NCBI GenBank assembly: GCA_029881725.1
Contig: JAOUMB010000007.1
Span: forward strand, 23,946 to 87,945
Source of the DNA: Nitrospirota bacterium
GTDB lineage: Bacteria > Nitrospirota > JACRHL01
DNA: 64,000 nt
Direction of reading: 5' to 3'
Positions 27,914-37,710 of the stretch are shown here, in pieces. Each line of letters starts with the position of its first letter. The stretch's first letter is position 1. Position numbers and translations under genes: made by a program. The notes below the pieces were generated by a model. It had not been told where the DNA came from and did not search any database. It saw only the letters and a program-made list of their open reading frames with translations.

Positions 27914-29349
27914 GCGGATGCGAATTCACCCTGGAGGAACTGCGCCACGACAAACCGCGCGAGGAGTGCGGCGTGGTGGGGGTGTTCAACCACCCGGAGG
28001 CGGCCAACCTGGCCTATCTGAGCCTGTATGCCCAGCAGCACCGGGGCCAGGAGGGGGCCGGCATCGTCAGCTACAACGCCGAGGACGATGAGTTCCACAC
28101 CATCAAGGGGCAGGGGCTGGTGCCGGACATCTTCAGCCACGCCAAGCTGCAGAAGCTGCCGGGCAACTTCGCCATCGGCCACAACCGCTATTCCACCGCG
28201 GGCGGCGCCGGGCTCAAGAACGTGCAGCCGCTGGTGGCCAAATCGGCCCTGGGTACCATCGCCATGGCCCACAACGGCAACCTGACCAACGCGGACCTGC
28301 TGCGCGAGCAACTGGAGGAGCAGGGGGCCATCTTCCAGTCCAGCATCGACAGCGAGGTGCTCCTGCACCTGATCGCCCGCTCCCGCGAAAAGAGTTTTCC
28401 CCGCCGCATCATCGACGCCATCGCCCAGGTGAAGGGTGGGTTTTCGCTGATCTTCCTCACCGAAGACAGCCTGGTGGGAGTGCGCGACCCGCACGGTTTC
28501 CGCCCCCTGTCCCTGGGGCGCTTCCTGGACGGCGGGTATGTGCTGGCCTCGGAAACCTGCGCCTTCGACCTGATCGGCGCGGAGTTCGAGCGCGACATCC
28601 GCCCCGGCGAGATGGTGGTCATCAACGGCAGCGAGGTGTCCAGCTGCATGCCGTTCCAGATTCACGAGGGGGCATTCTGCATTTTCGAATACGTCTACTT
28701 CTCCCGCGTGGACAGCAAGATCGGCGGCAACACCGTGTGGACCGTGCGCAAGAACCAGGGGCGGTTCCTGGCGCGGGAAACCCCGGTGGAGGCCGACGTG
28801 GTGATCCCGGTGCCGGATTCCGGTGTGGCCACCGCCATGGGGTTCGCCGAGGAGTCGGGCATCCCCTATGAGATGGGGCTGATCCGCAATCACTACGTGG
28901 GGCGTACCTTCATCGAGCCGCAGAGTTCCATCCGCCACTTCGGGGTGAAGATCAAGCTGAACCCGGTGCGCGAGGTGATCGAGGGCAAGCGCGTGGTGGT
29001 GGTGGACGATTCCATCGTGCGCGGCACCACCAGCCGCAAGATTGTGGAGATGATCCGCCGGGCGGGCGCCCGCGAGGTGCACATGCGCATCGGCTCGCCG
29101 AAGATCATTTCCCCCTGTTTTTACGGCATCGATACCCCCACCCGCGAGGAACTGATCGGCTCCTCCAACAACGTGGAGGAAATCCGCCAGCACCTGACCG
29201 CCGACACCCTGGGCTACCTGAGCGAGGAGGGGCTGCTGGCCGCGTCCCCCAAGCTGGGCGGCTATTGCACCGCCTGCTTCAGCGGCAACTATCCGGTCAA
29301 TGTGGTGTTCGACAAGCCGGAGCAGGGCGGCCTGTTCCAGGGCGGATAG
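27910..29349 (+). CDS. purF: Amidophosphoribosyltransferase
   Basis: Catalyses the committed step of purine synthesis, making 5-phosphoribosylamine from PRPP and glutamine. From GTG 27910 the protein is 479 residues. Cys20 ([10 protein letters not shown]) would become the N-terminal nucleophile after removal of a 19-residue propeptide, as in Bacillus-type enzymes. The PRPP loop is [13 protein letters not shown]. The gene starts inside the purL stop (GTGA); longer in-frame starts lie within purL and are rejected. Confidence 0.96.
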   Translation: MSGCEFTLEELRHDKPREECGVVGVFNHPEAANLAYLSLYAQQHRGQEGAGIVSYNAEDDEFHTIKGQGLVPDIFSHAKLQKLPGNFAIGHNRYSTAGGAGLKNVQPLVAKSALGTIAMAHNGNLTNADLLREQLEEQGAIFQSSIDSEVLLHLIARSREKSFPRRIIDAIAQVKGGFSLIFLTEDSLVGVRDPHGFRPLSLGRFLDGGYVLASETCAFDLIGAEFERDIRPGEMVVINGSEVSSCMPFQIHEGAFCIFEYVYFSRVDSKIGGNTVWTVRKNQGRFLARETPVEADVVIPVPDSGVATAMGFAEESGIPYEMGLIRNHYVGRTFIEPQSSIRHFGVKIKLNPVREVIEGKRVVVVDDSIVRGTTSRKIVEMIRRAGAREVHMRIGSPKIISPCFYGIDTPTREELIGSSNNVEEIRQHLTADTLGYLSEEGLLAASPKLGGYCTACFSGNYPVNVVFDKPEQGGLFQGG

Positions 29350-29401
29350 GCCCGCATTTCATTTTTTGTCGCGGGGTCCGGTCTCCGGGAGAGGGAAGTC
29401 C

Positions 29402-30508
29402 ATGGGCGATACGCCTGACCATTCTGATCAGTCACTGCCGCCGGGAAAGCCGTTGAGCAACCCCGGCAAGCGCCATCATCGGCGACGGGAGGATCCGGCC
29501 GAGGCCGCACGCAAGTGGGATGCGCTGATGGCGCGTCTTGCGGAGCTGGAAGCGGCCCCCAACGGCGACCTGCTGCGCGGCCTGCTGAACACCGTGTGCC
29601 GCTTCTTCGAGGGCGATGCGGAACGGCGCGACCTGAAGCTGGCCCACTATGCGCTCAAGGAGAGCCGTCAGGCGCTGGAGGTGTTTGCCCAGTACCGGCA
29701 CGTGCCCAAGATCAGCATCTTCGGCTCGGCGCGCACCGAATCGGACCACCCGGACTATGTGCTGGCCCGTGACTTTGCCCACCGCATGGCGACCCACGGC
29801 TACATGTCCATCACCGGCGCCGGCGGCGGCATCATGGAGGCGGCCAACCTGGGCGCCGGTCGCGAAATGAGCTTCGGGGTGAACATCGACCTGCCGTTCG
29901 AGCAGTACGCCAACGAATTCATCGACGGCGACCCGAAGCTGGTGCAGTTCCGCTTCTTCTTCACCCGCAAACTGTATTTCATGAAGGAGAGCACGGCCCT
30001 GGCCCTGTTCCCCGGTGGCTACGGCACCCTGGACGAGGGGTTCGAGGCGCTCACCCTGATCCAGACCGGCAAGAGCACGCCGATGCCCATCGTGCTCATG
30101 GAGCATCCGGGCGGGGAGTACTGGTCCGACTGGCTGGAGTATGTGGAGAACCGCCTTCTGGCGCGCGGCATGATTCACCGCAACGACCTGGACCTGTTCC
30201 GCATCTGCCACACGGTGGAGGAAGCGGTGGAGGAGGTGTTGCGCTTCTTCCGCGTGTTCCATTCGGCGGTGCGCACCCGCGACGGGGTGGCCATCTGGCT
30301 GTGGCGGGCGCTGGAGGATGAGGAACTGGAGCAGCTCAACGAGTCGTTCGAGGACCTGCTGGGCGGCGGCAAAATCCGCCAGCCCATCTCCCCCGGCATG
30401 CAGGTGTCCGACACCGAGACCGACGTGATGAGCTTCATCGAGGTGCCCATGGACCATCGCCACCAGGGGCGCCTGCGCCAGTTGATCGACGCCATTAACC
30501 GGCTGTAA
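29402..30508 (+). CDS. LOG-family (TIGR00730-like) nucleotide 5'-monophosphate phosphoribohydrolase-like protein
   Basis: A 368-residue protein with a Rossmann-like LOG core (~100-270): SIFGSARTES, TGAGGGIMEAANLGA (138-153), and the signature PGGYGTLDE at 204-212. Members cleave ribose 5-phosphate from nucleoside monophosphates, either cytokinin activation or nucleotide salvage. An N-terminal basic segment and a ~90-residue C-terminal extension make it longer than plant LOG (~200) and shorter than PpnN (454). ATG 29402 follows GGGAGAGGGA. It sits 52 bases after purF, which fits a nucleotide-metabolism role. Confidence 0.85.
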   Translation: MGDTPDHSDQSLPPGKPLSNPGKRHHRRREDPAEAARKWDALMARLAELEAAPNGDLLRGLLNTVCRFFEGDAERRDLKLAHYALKESRQALEVFAQYRHVPKISIFGSARTESDHPDYVLARDFAHRMATHGYMSITGAGGGIMEAANLGAGREMSFGVNIDLPFEQYANEFIDGDPKLVQFRFFFTRKLYFMKESTALALFPGGYGTLDEGFEALTLIQTGKSTPMPIVLMEHPGGEYWSDWLEYVENRLLARGMIHRNDLDLFRICHTVEEAVEEVLRFFRVFHSAVRTRDGVAIWLWRALEDEELEQLNESFEDLLGGGKIRQPISPGMQVSDTETDVMSFIEVPMDHRHQGRLRQLIDAINRL

Positions 30509-30519
30509 GCCCGCGCGTC

Positions 30520-31176
30520 GTGGCCAGTGCAAAACAAACCGGGAAGGCGGGCCGGAAAAAGGCCGCCCCGGTGGCCGAGGTGCTGCGGGTGCTGGCGGAA
30601 CTGTACCCGGACGCCGAGTGCGCGCTGACCTATCGCAATCCGTATGAACTGTTGATCGCCACCATCCTGTCCGCCCAGTGCACCGACGCGCGGGTGAACA
30701 TGGTGACCCCGGCGCTGTTCGAAAAATTCCCCACCCCCGAGGCCATGGCGGCGGCGGACCTGGACGACATTGTCGAACTGGTCCGCTCCACCGGCTTTTT
30801 CAACAACAAGGCCAGGAACATCCTGGCCTGCTGCCGCGACATCGTGACCCGCCACGGCGGTGAAGTGCCGGGCACGCTGGACGACCTGGTAAAGCTGGCC
30901 GGTGTGGGCCGCAAGACCGCCAACGTGGTGTTGGGCAATGCCTTCGGCGTGCCGGGCATTACCGTGGATACCCATCTGGGACGGGTTTCCCGCAGGCTGG
31001 GGCTGACCCGGAATGAAGACCCGGTAAAGGTCGAGTTCGACCTGATGAAGAAGATTCCCAAGGACCAGTGGACGCTGTTTTCCCACCGGGTGATCCACCA
31101 CGGCCGCGCCCTGTGCGCCGCCCGCAAGCCAAAATGCGAGGTCTGCCCGCTTTCGGGGGTGTGCCCGGCGGCGTAG
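30520..31176 (+). CDS. nth: Endonuclease III
   Basis: A base-excision-repair DNA glycosylase/AP lyase for oxidised pyrimidines, 218 residues. The helix-hairpin-helix LAGVGRKTANVV carries catalytic Lys132, and VDTHLGRVS carries Asp150. The [4Fe-4S] site is Cys199-x6-Cys206-x2-Cys209-x5-Cys215, matching the family exactly. It begins with GTG twelve bases after the previous stop; no other start fits the conserved N-terminus better. Confidence 0.96.
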   Translation: MASAKQTGKAGRKKAAPVAEVLRVLAELYPDAECALTYRNPYELLIATILSAQCTDARVNMVTPALFEKFPTPEAMAAADLDDIVELVRSTGFFNNKARNILACCRDIVTRHGGEVPGTLDDLVKLAGVGRKTANVVLGNAFGVPGITVDTHLGRVSRRLGLTRNEDPVKVEFDLMKKIPKDQWTLFSHRVIHHGRALCAARKPKCEVCPLSGVCPAA

Positions 31177-31323
31177 GGGGATCAGGTCCGGTAAGCGGAT
31201 TACCGGGATGTCGGTCCCGAAAAATAGCCGAAAAATTATCCCGCGCCTTCTGGACATCCGTTTTGGCGCGTTGTACCGTGAACTATATACACGATTTTTG
31301 TTGCGTGGATGGGAGGTATGGTC

Positions 31324-31953
31324 ATGGGGAATTCAGGTACACGGGTTCGAAGGGGGTGGGCGCGGGTTCTGGTTGCTGGCGTGGCGGTTCTGCTGCTCGC
31401 GTCGTGCGCCTCAAAATTTCGCTCGACTCCGTCGGAATTGACGGAAGTCAGGTCGAACGAGGGGGTGGTGGTGGGCTCGTTTTATCTGGAAACGGAATCA
31501 GCACCAGAGAAGGAGAGAGCACTGGCCTTTCTTGGGGGAGCCAAAGCCGGGAAACGAGGATTTACGGTTTCTGTCGTCCGTATTCCGGATACCCGGATGG
31601 GGGCCCTGTGGAAGATGCTAACCGGGGATGCTGATTATACTCTGGACGTGGAACCGGGCCAGGAACGTGTTTTCGTCAAAAAACTTCCGGTCGGTCACTA
31701 TCGGGTTTCCAGTATTTCCACGCAATGGGGCAACGGCTCCTTGTCGTACAGTCCAAATCTGCAGTTTTCCGTGCTGCCCAACCAGACGACCTATATCGGA
31801 AAGAGTATCACCCGCATGCCGTATCGCATCCGGGGGGGAAGCCAGGTGGACCAGCGGGTGGAGGATGAGCAGGAAAAGGCCATGGTGGCGCTTGCGGAAG
31901 GCTTTCCCACTCTTCCCGGACCGGTGGTCACAGAGTTGATGCGGCAGCGGTAG
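31324..31953 (+). CDS. Lipoprotein of unknown function
   Basis: A 209-residue lipoprotein: basic n-region, hydrophobic VLVAGVAVLLLA, lipobox LASC. The mature part is predicted mostly beta, with no domain I can name; DYTLDVEPGQERVFVKKLPVGHYRV resembles carboxypeptidase-regulatory/Ig-like strands. ATG 31324 is chosen because GGGAGG lies seven bases upstream; ATGs at 31309 and 31318 are poorly placed. A TATATA hexamer at about 31283 may be part of its promoter. It is convergent with the next gene. Confidence 0.75.
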   Translation: MGNSGTRVRRGWARVLVAGVAVLLLASCASKFRSTPSELTEVRSNEGVVVGSFYLETESAPEKERALAFLGGAKAGKRGFTVSVVRIPDTRMGALWKMLTGDADYTLDVEPGQERVFVKKLPVGHYRVSSISTQWGNGSLSYSPNLQFSVLPNQTTYIGKSITRMPYRIRGGSQVDQRVEDEQEKAMVALAEGFPTLPGPVVTELMRQR

Positions 31954-32026
31954 CGGAAGGGGGATTTCCCCCGGAGGGAGAGGCTACCCGTCCACCGGCG
32001 TTCGCTCCCGGAGCCGGTCCGTACCC

Positions 32027-32746
32027 CTAGTAGCGGACGTTCAGCCCGACCGTGGGGCCGGAAAACCGCACGCTGAGGTCCGAGGAGAGGTTGGCGTGCT
32101 CGTAGATGTAGTTCCACCAGCGCCACCCGGCAAAGGCTTCGGCTCCGGGGGTGATGGTGGCCACCGCGCGCACTTCCGACTCGCCGAACAGGGTGATCAG
32201 GTCGGAATGTCCCCCCAGGCCGCCCAGCATGCGGGCGCGCAGTCCCACCGGGCCGGTGTGCGGGATAAGCCCCATCTCGAAGCCCAGCATCAGCTGCCCG
32301 GAGCCGTCGTCGCGGTGGCCGCGGGTGCCAGTACTTACCTCGCGCACGATGGCGTCCATCTCGATCCAACTGAAGCCGAGCAAGGTACGCATGGCCAGTC
32401 CCGGGGATGTTCCGGGGCCGAAGGACGAGGTGGCCAGCAGGGCGTGCCAGTCGCGCAGGTCCACTTTGGTGACCACCGTGTCCGGGCCGATGGTGTTCAG
32501 GCCGCCAAAATCCACGTTGTATCCGGGGGGGACGTCGGTGGAGAAGGTGCCGCCTCCCTGACTGACGCCGAATTCCCAGGCTGCGCCGCCGGGTCCTTTG
32601 CCCGACACCGGCACCGTGGCGCGCAGGGTGGGGAAAAAGACGTCCCGATCCTGGCCGTTCAGGTCCAGATCGGTTACACAGGCGCTCAGCGTGGCCAGGA
32701 TGGCCACGGCGACGATCCGTCCAGATTTGCGCCCCGGAAGTTGCAT
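32027..32746 (-). CDS. Lipoprotein paralogue B, beta-rich, ends in Tyr
   Basis: A 239-residue protein with lipoprotein signal (IVAVAILATLSAC). It is about half identical to the upstream neighbour over its whole length: shared segments include DLNGQDRDVFFPTLRATVPVSG, WEFGVSQGGGTF, VDFGGLNT, EAFAGWRWWNYIY and the closing SGPTVGLNVRY. The many glycine-aromatic strands and C-terminal Tyr suggest a small membrane or surface beta-structure, but a lipid anchor plus barrel would be unusual. GGAGG precedes ATG 32746. Family not recognised. Confidence 0.78.
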   Translation of the reverse strand: MQLPGRKSGRIVAVAILATLSACVTDLDLNGQDRDVFFPTLRATVPVSGKGPGGAAWEFGVSQGGGTFSTDVPPGYNVDFGGLNTIGPDTVVTKVDLRDWHALLATSSFGPGTSPGLAMRTLLGFSWIEMDAIVREVSTGTRGHRDDGSGQLMLGFEMGLIPHTGPVGLRARMLGGLGGHSDLITLFGESEVRAVATITPGAEAFAGWRWWNYIYEHANLSSDLSVRFSGPTVGLNVRY

Positions 32747-32856
32747 GCCCCCCGCCTCCATTGCTCCCTTATGAAGCATGGCACCGGGACGGGCCGCTTT
32801 CAAGGCCTCTTCCCGACGTGCAAATGTGCGCCATAAGCGGCGCCGGGCCAAACGCT

Positions 32857-33573
32857 TTAATAGCGTATGTTCAGCCCCAGCGTGGGCCCGGAAATCTGGG
32901 TATCCAGTTCGGACAGGAAGTCGGAGTGCAGGTACGAATAGCTCCACCACCGCCACCCGGCAAAGGCTTCCGCGTTGGGGGTGAAACGGGCCACCCCGAT
33001 CAGCTCCCCCTCGCCAAAAAAGGTGATCAGGTTGGAATGCCCCCCCACGCCGCCCACCATTCGTCCGCGCCAGCCCAGAATCCCCGAACGCGGAATCACC
33101 CCCATCTGCATGCCGAGCAGGAACTGTCCCGTACCGTCGTCCCAGTAGGTGGGTCCGCCGGGAGAGGCTGTGTTCAGCGTGACGTCCATTTCGACCCAGT
33201 TGAAGCCCACCATTACCCCGCCCGCCATTCCCGGCGGGGTGTTCCCGTCATAGGAGGCCGTGGAGAGCGTCGCCTGCCACACCCGCAGGTCGATGTCGGT
33301 GGTCACGGTGTCGGCGCTCCCCCCGGTGTTCAGGCCACCAAAGTCGACCGTGGAGCCCGGCGGCACGTCGTTGGAAAACGACCCGCTGCCCTGGGACACG
33401 CCGAACTCCCATTCGCCCCCGCCGCCGGACATGGGCACCGTGGCGCGCAGGGTGGGAAAGAACGCGTCCCGGTCCTGGCCGTCCAGGTCCACGATGTCCG
33501 TGGCGCAGCCGCTCAGCCCCGCCAGCAGTGCCAACGATGCACCCAGGGTGACAATGTGTGTGCGGATGGTCAT
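32857..33573 (-). CDS. Lipoprotein paralogue A, beta-rich, ends in Tyr
   Basis: The upstream member of a tandem pair (238 residues; lipobox LSGC). Shared landmarks with the downstream copy are DLDGQDRDAFFPTLRATVPMSG, WEFGVSQGSGSF, VDFGGLNTG, EAFAGWRWWSYSY and SGPTLGLNIRY. GAGAGA precedes ATG 33573. The 110 bases between the two genes carry no obvious terminator, so they may be one transcript. The function is unknown. Confidence 0.78.
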   Translation of the reverse strand: MTIRTHIVTLGASLALLAGLSGCATDIVDLDGQDRDAFFPTLRATVPMSGGGGEWEFGVSQGSGSFSNDVPPGSTVDFGGLNTGGSADTVTTDIDLRVWQATLSTASYDGNTPPGMAGGVMVGFNWVEMDVTLNTASPGGPTYWDDGTGQFLLGMQMGVIPRSGILGWRGRMVGGVGGHSNLITFFGEGELIGVARFTPNAEAFAGWRWWSYSYLHSDFLSELDTQISGPTLGLNIRY

Positions 33574-33642
33574 GCGGTCTCTCTCGCGAGTGGTGATTCC
33601 TCGCCGGGAGCATGCCATGCGGCGGAGCGCCCTTTCAAGGGC

Positions 33643-35913
33643 TCAGGCGGTGCGGCACCAGGTGCGCCACATCTCCCGCAGGGCGTGTTCGAAATCCTGG
33701 GCAAAGGCATCCCCATCGCACAAACGGGAGGATGCCATGCGGTCGCGCAACTCCCGGTGCAGGGTGGCAAGCCGCTCCGGGTCGGCGGCCAGGGCGGCGG
33801 CCAGTTCCACATAGGCATCGGTGGATGGGGCGATCAGATCTTCCAGGTCCATATTTTTGAGCAGGCTGACCCCCACCCGGCCCATGTGGCTGGTGCCCTC
33901 CAGGGTAATCACCGGCACCCCCATCCACAGGGCCTCGCAGGTGGTGGTGGTGCCGTTATAGGGAAATGTGTCCAGTGCGATGTCCATCAAGTGATAGGCC
34001 CCCAGGTGGCCGCTCACGCCGGGAAACCACGCCCGCAGATCGAGGCGGTCCGGGTGGATGCCGTGCCCGGCGAACATCTCCTGGCACCGTTCCCGTCCGG
34101 CTTCCGTGGTGAACGCCCGGGATTTCATCAGCAACCGGGAACCGGGAACGGCACTTAGCACCCGGGCCCACACCTCGGCCACTTCCGGGTTGAACTTGGA
34201 GAAGTTGTTGAACGAGCCAAAGGTGACATGGCCGTTCTTTCGCATTGGCGGCGGGCCTGGCTCCGGTGCGGCGGCAGGCGGGGAATAGCAGAGAAAGGAG
34301 TGGGGCAGGCGGACCAGTTGTTCCGAACAGTGCCCGTCATGTTCCGGCGGGTCGGCGTGGATGTCCGTAATCCGGTAGTCCATGGCCCGCAGCCCGGTGG
34401 AGATGGGGCTGCCGAGATAGGTCACCTGCACTGGCGCGGGGCGGTGGGCAAAAATCTCCACCCGGCTTCTGTGGGTGTGGCCCGCCAGATCGATCAGGAT
34501 GTCCACCCGGTCCTTGCGGATGGCCGCGACGGCCTGTGCGTCGCTCATGGGGCCGATGTCCACCCAGTGGTCGACCATGCCGCGCAGGCGGCGGGTGCTC
34601 TCGTCCGGTTTGGGCAGGTGCGCGTAGCAGTGGATTGACAGCTTGCCGGGATCGTGTCGCGCAAATATTTTTTCGGCGAAGTAGGCCACCGAGTGGGTGC
34701 GCAGATCGGGGGAGACAAAGCCGACCGTCAGGCGCCGCTCCGCCGCGCGGGAGTTGGGGTGGGCGACCGTGTCCGGGTCCGGCAGGCCGCGCTCCATGCG
34801 TTCCGCCAGCCGCCGGACGGAGCGCAGCACCCCGTCCGGCCCCAGATCGGTGCGGTAGCACTCCATCATGGTTATGTCGCACCGGGCCTTGTAGTTGTCC
34901 GGCTCCATTTCGAGAACCTTCTGGTAGCAGGCGATGGCCTCCCGTTGATGGGTGAGGCGTTCATAGACGGTGGCCTTGGTAAACCACGCCTGAACATCTT
35001 CCGGATGCGTGGCGAGCACCTGGTCAGCCTGCGCCATTGCCTTGGAATAATCATCCAGTTCGACCCGGGCGGCGCTGAGGAGGGCGCGGGCGGAAATGTT
35101 CTGGGGATCCGTTTCCAATACCTGCTCCAGGGTATCCGCGGACCTGGAAAAATCGCGGGCGTCGAACAGCGCCCGACCCAGGGTCTCGCGCCAGGAGATA
35201 TCCTCCGGGTTTCGCTCCACGGCATTACGAAGGTGTTTGATGCCGGTGACATGGGAGCCGGACAGGCACAGCATCCGCCCCAACTGGTAGTGGGCGATGG
35301 CGGATTCGGGCGCCAGGGTGACGGCCTGCTGCAACTGGCGGATACTATCCGCATGGCGCCCCAACTCACCCAGGGTCAGGCCCAGCGCAATGTGCGCCTG
35401 CACCATGGTGGGAGCCAGTTGGACGGCGGTGGCAAACGCCTTCTCCGCCTGCGCCAGGTCGCCGGCTTCCATGCAAACGCGGCCCAGGTTCAGGTGGGCC
35501 TCGGGAAAGGCGGGGCGCAGCGCCACCGCATGCTTAAAGGAGACGGCGGCATCGGCGCCATGCCCCTGCGCGGACAGCACCATTCCCAGCCAGAAATGGG
35601 CCAGCGGGTTGTCGGGGGGGTGGGTCAGTTCGTGCCGGAAGGCATCCGCCGCATCGTCCAGCCGGCCCGCATGGAAGCAGGCGATACCGTATGGCATGCG
35701 GAGTCCGGGCTGGTCGGGCAGGTTCCGGATGCCGGTGCCGAGCAAGTCAACGGCTTGGGCGGCGGCCCCGCGCTGCAACAGCAGCACCCCCAACTGGTAG
35801 CTGGCCGCCGGGTGGCCCGGCTGCCGCTCCAGAATCGTGCGGTACAGGGTTTCGGCGGCCTCCGTCTGCCCGGCGCGCTGCAACTGCAGCGCCTGTTGCA
35901 GCGTGTCGGCCAC
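33643..35913 (-). CDS. TPR-repeat O-GlcNAc-transferase/SPINDLY-like glycosyltransferase
   Basis: A 756-residue protein. Residues ~1-360 are about ten TPR units (QPGHPAASYQLGVLLLQRG, FPEAHLNLGRVCMEAGDLAQAEKAF and so on). Residues ~395-745 are a GT41 catalytic region: VGFVSPDLRTHSVAYF, DILIDLAGHTHRSR, VQVTYLGSPISTG, VTFGSFNNFSKFNPEV, and the nucleotide-sugar segment YNGTTTTCEALWMGVPV. Bacterial members modify proteins or surface structures; the acceptor here is unknown. It starts with GTG nine bases after the aspS stop and has no clear Shine-Dalgarno, so it may rely on re-initiation. Confidence 0.88.
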   Translation of the reverse strand: MADTLQQALQLQRAGQTEAAETLYRTILERQPGHPAASYQLGVLLLQRGAAAQAVDLLGTGIRNLPDQPGLRMPYGIACFHAGRLDDAADAFRHELTHPPDNPLAHFWLGMVLSAQGHGADAAVSFKHAVALRPAFPEAHLNLGRVCMEAGDLAQAEKAFATAVQLAPTMVQAHIALGLTLGELGRHADSIRQLQQAVTLAPESAIAHYQLGRMLCLSGSHVTGIKHLRNAVERNPEDISWRETLGRALFDARDFSRSADTLEQVLETDPQNISARALLSAARVELDDYSKAMAQADQVLATHPEDVQAWFTKATVYERLTHQREAIACYQKVLEMEPDNYKARCDITMMECYRTDLGPDGVLRSVRRLAERMERGLPDPDTVAHPNSRAAERRLTVGFVSPDLRTHSVAYFAEKIFARHDPGKLSIHCYAHLPKPDESTRRLRGMVDHWVDIGPMSDAQAVAAIRKDRVDILIDLAGHTHRSRVEIFAHRPAPVQVTYLGSPISTGLRAMDYRITDIHADPPEHDGHCSEQLVRLPHSFLCYSPPAAAPEPGPPPMRKNGHVTFGSFNNFSKFNPEVAEVWARVLSAVPGSRLLMKSRAFTTEAGRERCQEMFAGHGIHPDRLDLRAWFPGVSGHLGAYHLMDIALDTFPYNGTTTTCEALWMGVPVITLEGTSHMGRVGVSLLKNMDLEDLIAPSTDAYVELAAALAADPERLATLHRELRDRMASSRLCDGDAFAQDFEHALREMWRTWCRTA

Positions 35914-35922
35914 CGGGCGCGG

Positions 35923-37710
35923 TTAGTCTACCGCCTCGCTCTTGATGTACAGGTCCCGCAACTGCCGGTCCGAGACCCTGGAGGGGGCGTCCGTGAGCAG
36001 GCAGGTGGCCTTCTGGGTTTTGGGGAAGGCGATCACGTCGCGGATGGAGGTGGCGCCGGTCAGCAGCATCACCAGCCGGTCGAGGCCGAAGGCCAGCCCG
36101 CCGTGGGGTGGCGCGCCGCTCTCCAGGGCATTCAGCAGGAAGCCAAATTTTTCGGCGGCCTCGTCCGCGTCGATGCCGAGCAGGCCGAGCATCTTGCGTT
36201 GCAGGTTCATGTCGTGGATACGGATCGATCCGCCGCCGATTTCGGTGCCGTTCCACACCAGGTCGTAGGCCAGGGAGCGGGCCTTGGCCGGCTCCGTTTC
36301 CAGCAGGTCCATGTCGTCCGGGTGGGGGGCGGTGAACGGGTGGTGCAGGGCCACGTGCCGCTTCTCGTCCCCGTCGTACTCCAGAAGCGGAAAATCCACC
36401 ACCCACAACAGCTGGTCGCCCGCGTTCTCCAGCAGGCCGAGCCGCTCCGCCACGTGCAGGCGCAGGTTGGCCAGGGTGTCGTTGACCACCTGCGGGGCAT
36501 CCGCGATGAACAGCATCAGGTCGCCCGGTTCCGTGTCCATGGCGTCCTGCATCTTTTGCAGGGTCTCCGGGGTGAAGAACTTGACGATGGGGCTTTCCAG
36601 GCCGTTGGGGGTCACCTTGATCCAGGCCATGCCCTTGGCCTTGTAGGTTTTGCAGAACTCGGTCAGGTCGTCCAGTTCCTTGCGGGAGGAATCGGCCAGG
36701 GTTTTGGCGTTGATGCCCTTTACCTTGCCGCCGCCGGCCAGGGCCCCCTTGAACACCATGAAGTCACACCCTTCCGAAACGATGTCCGTCACGTCCACCA
36801 GTTCCAGGCCGAAACGGGTGTCGGGCCGGTCGGTTCCGAAGCGGGAAACGGCCTCGTCGTAGGTCATGTGCGGCAGGGGAGAGGGCAGGTTGACGCCTTT
36901 CACCTCGTGGAACACGGCGCGGATCATGCCCTCGGTGAGATCCATGACCGTTTCCCGGTCCACAAAGCTCATCTCCAGGTCGATCTGGGTGAATTCCGGC
37001 TGCCGATCGGCGCGCAGGTCCTCGTCGCGAAAGCAGCGGGCGATCTGGTAGTAGCGGTCCATGCCGGCCACCATCAGCAACTGCTTGAACAGTTGGGGTG
37101 ACTGGGGCAGGGCGAAGAAACGTCCCGGGTTGGTGCGGCTGGGCACCAGATAGTCGCGGGCGCCCTCCGGGGTGCTCTTGGTCAGGAACGGGGTTTCCAC
37201 CTCGACAAAGGCGCGGGTGTCCAGATATTCACGCACCGCGCGCACCACCCGGTGGCGCAGCATCAGGTTGCGCTGCATGGCCGGACGGCGCAGGTCCAGG
37301 TGGCGGTGGGCCAGACGCACCGCCTCCCCGGCTTCCGTGTCGTCGGAGATTTCCAGCACCGGGGTTTTGGCGGTGGACACGATCTTCAGGGTGCGGGCGA
37401 CCACCTCCACCATGCCGGTGGCCAGGGACGGGTTTTCAGTTTCCTTCGGGCGGTGGCGCACATCGCCTTCCACCTGAATGACGTATTCCGAGCGCAGGGA
37501 GTGCGCCACGTCGTGGATTTCGGCGGAGTCGTCCGGATTGAACACCACCTGGGTGATGCCGTAACGGTCGCGCAGATCCACGAAGATCAACCCGCCGTGG
37601 TCCCGGCGGCTATGCACCCAGCCGCACAGGGTAACGGTCTGGCTGTCGTGGTCTTCGCGCAGTTCACCGCAGGTATGCGTGCGCCACTGGGTGGACAGGG
37701 ATTCGTTCAT
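35923..37710 (-). CDS. aspS: Aspartyl-tRNA synthetase
   Basis: A 595-residue class II synthetase charging tRNA-Asp. It has an N-terminal OB anticodon-binding domain, [23 protein letters not shown] (motif 2) and [13 protein letters not shown] (motif 3), plus the bacterial GAD insertion. In the OB fold the segment RRDHGG has His38 where the discriminating Escherichia coli enzyme has Leu and the non-discriminating Pseudomonas enzyme has His. It may therefore also charge tRNA-Asn (inference). ATG overlaps the rluB stop by four bases. Confidence 0.97.
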   Translation of the reverse strand: MNESLSTQWRTHTCGELREDHDSQTVTLCGWVHSRRDHGGLIFVDLRDRYGITQVVFNPDDSAEIHDVAHSLRSEYVIQVEGDVRHRPKETENPSLATGMVEVVARTLKIVSTAKTPVLEISDDTEAGEAVRLAHRHLDLRRPAMQRNLMLRHRVVRAVREYLDTRAFVEVETPFLTKSTPEGARDYLVPSRTNPGRFFALPQSPQLFKQLLMVAGMDRYYQIARCFRDEDLRADRQPEFTQIDLEMSFVDRETVMDLTEGMIRAVFHEVKGVNLPSPLPHMTYDEAVSRFGTDRPDTRFGLELVDVTDIVSEGCDFMVFKGALAGGGKVKGINAKTLADSSRKELDDLTEFCKTYKAKGMAWIKVTPNGLESPIVKFFTPETLQKMQDAMDTEPGDLMLFIADAPQVVNDTLANLRLHVAERLGLLENAGDQLLWVVDFPLLEYDGDEKRHVALHHPFTAPHPDDMDLLETEPAKARSLAYDLVWNGTEIGGGSIRIHDMNLQRKMLGLLGIDADEAAEKFGFLLNALESGAPPHGGLAFGLDRLVMLLTGATSIRDVIAFPKTQKATCLLTDAPSRVSDRQLRDLYIKSEAVD

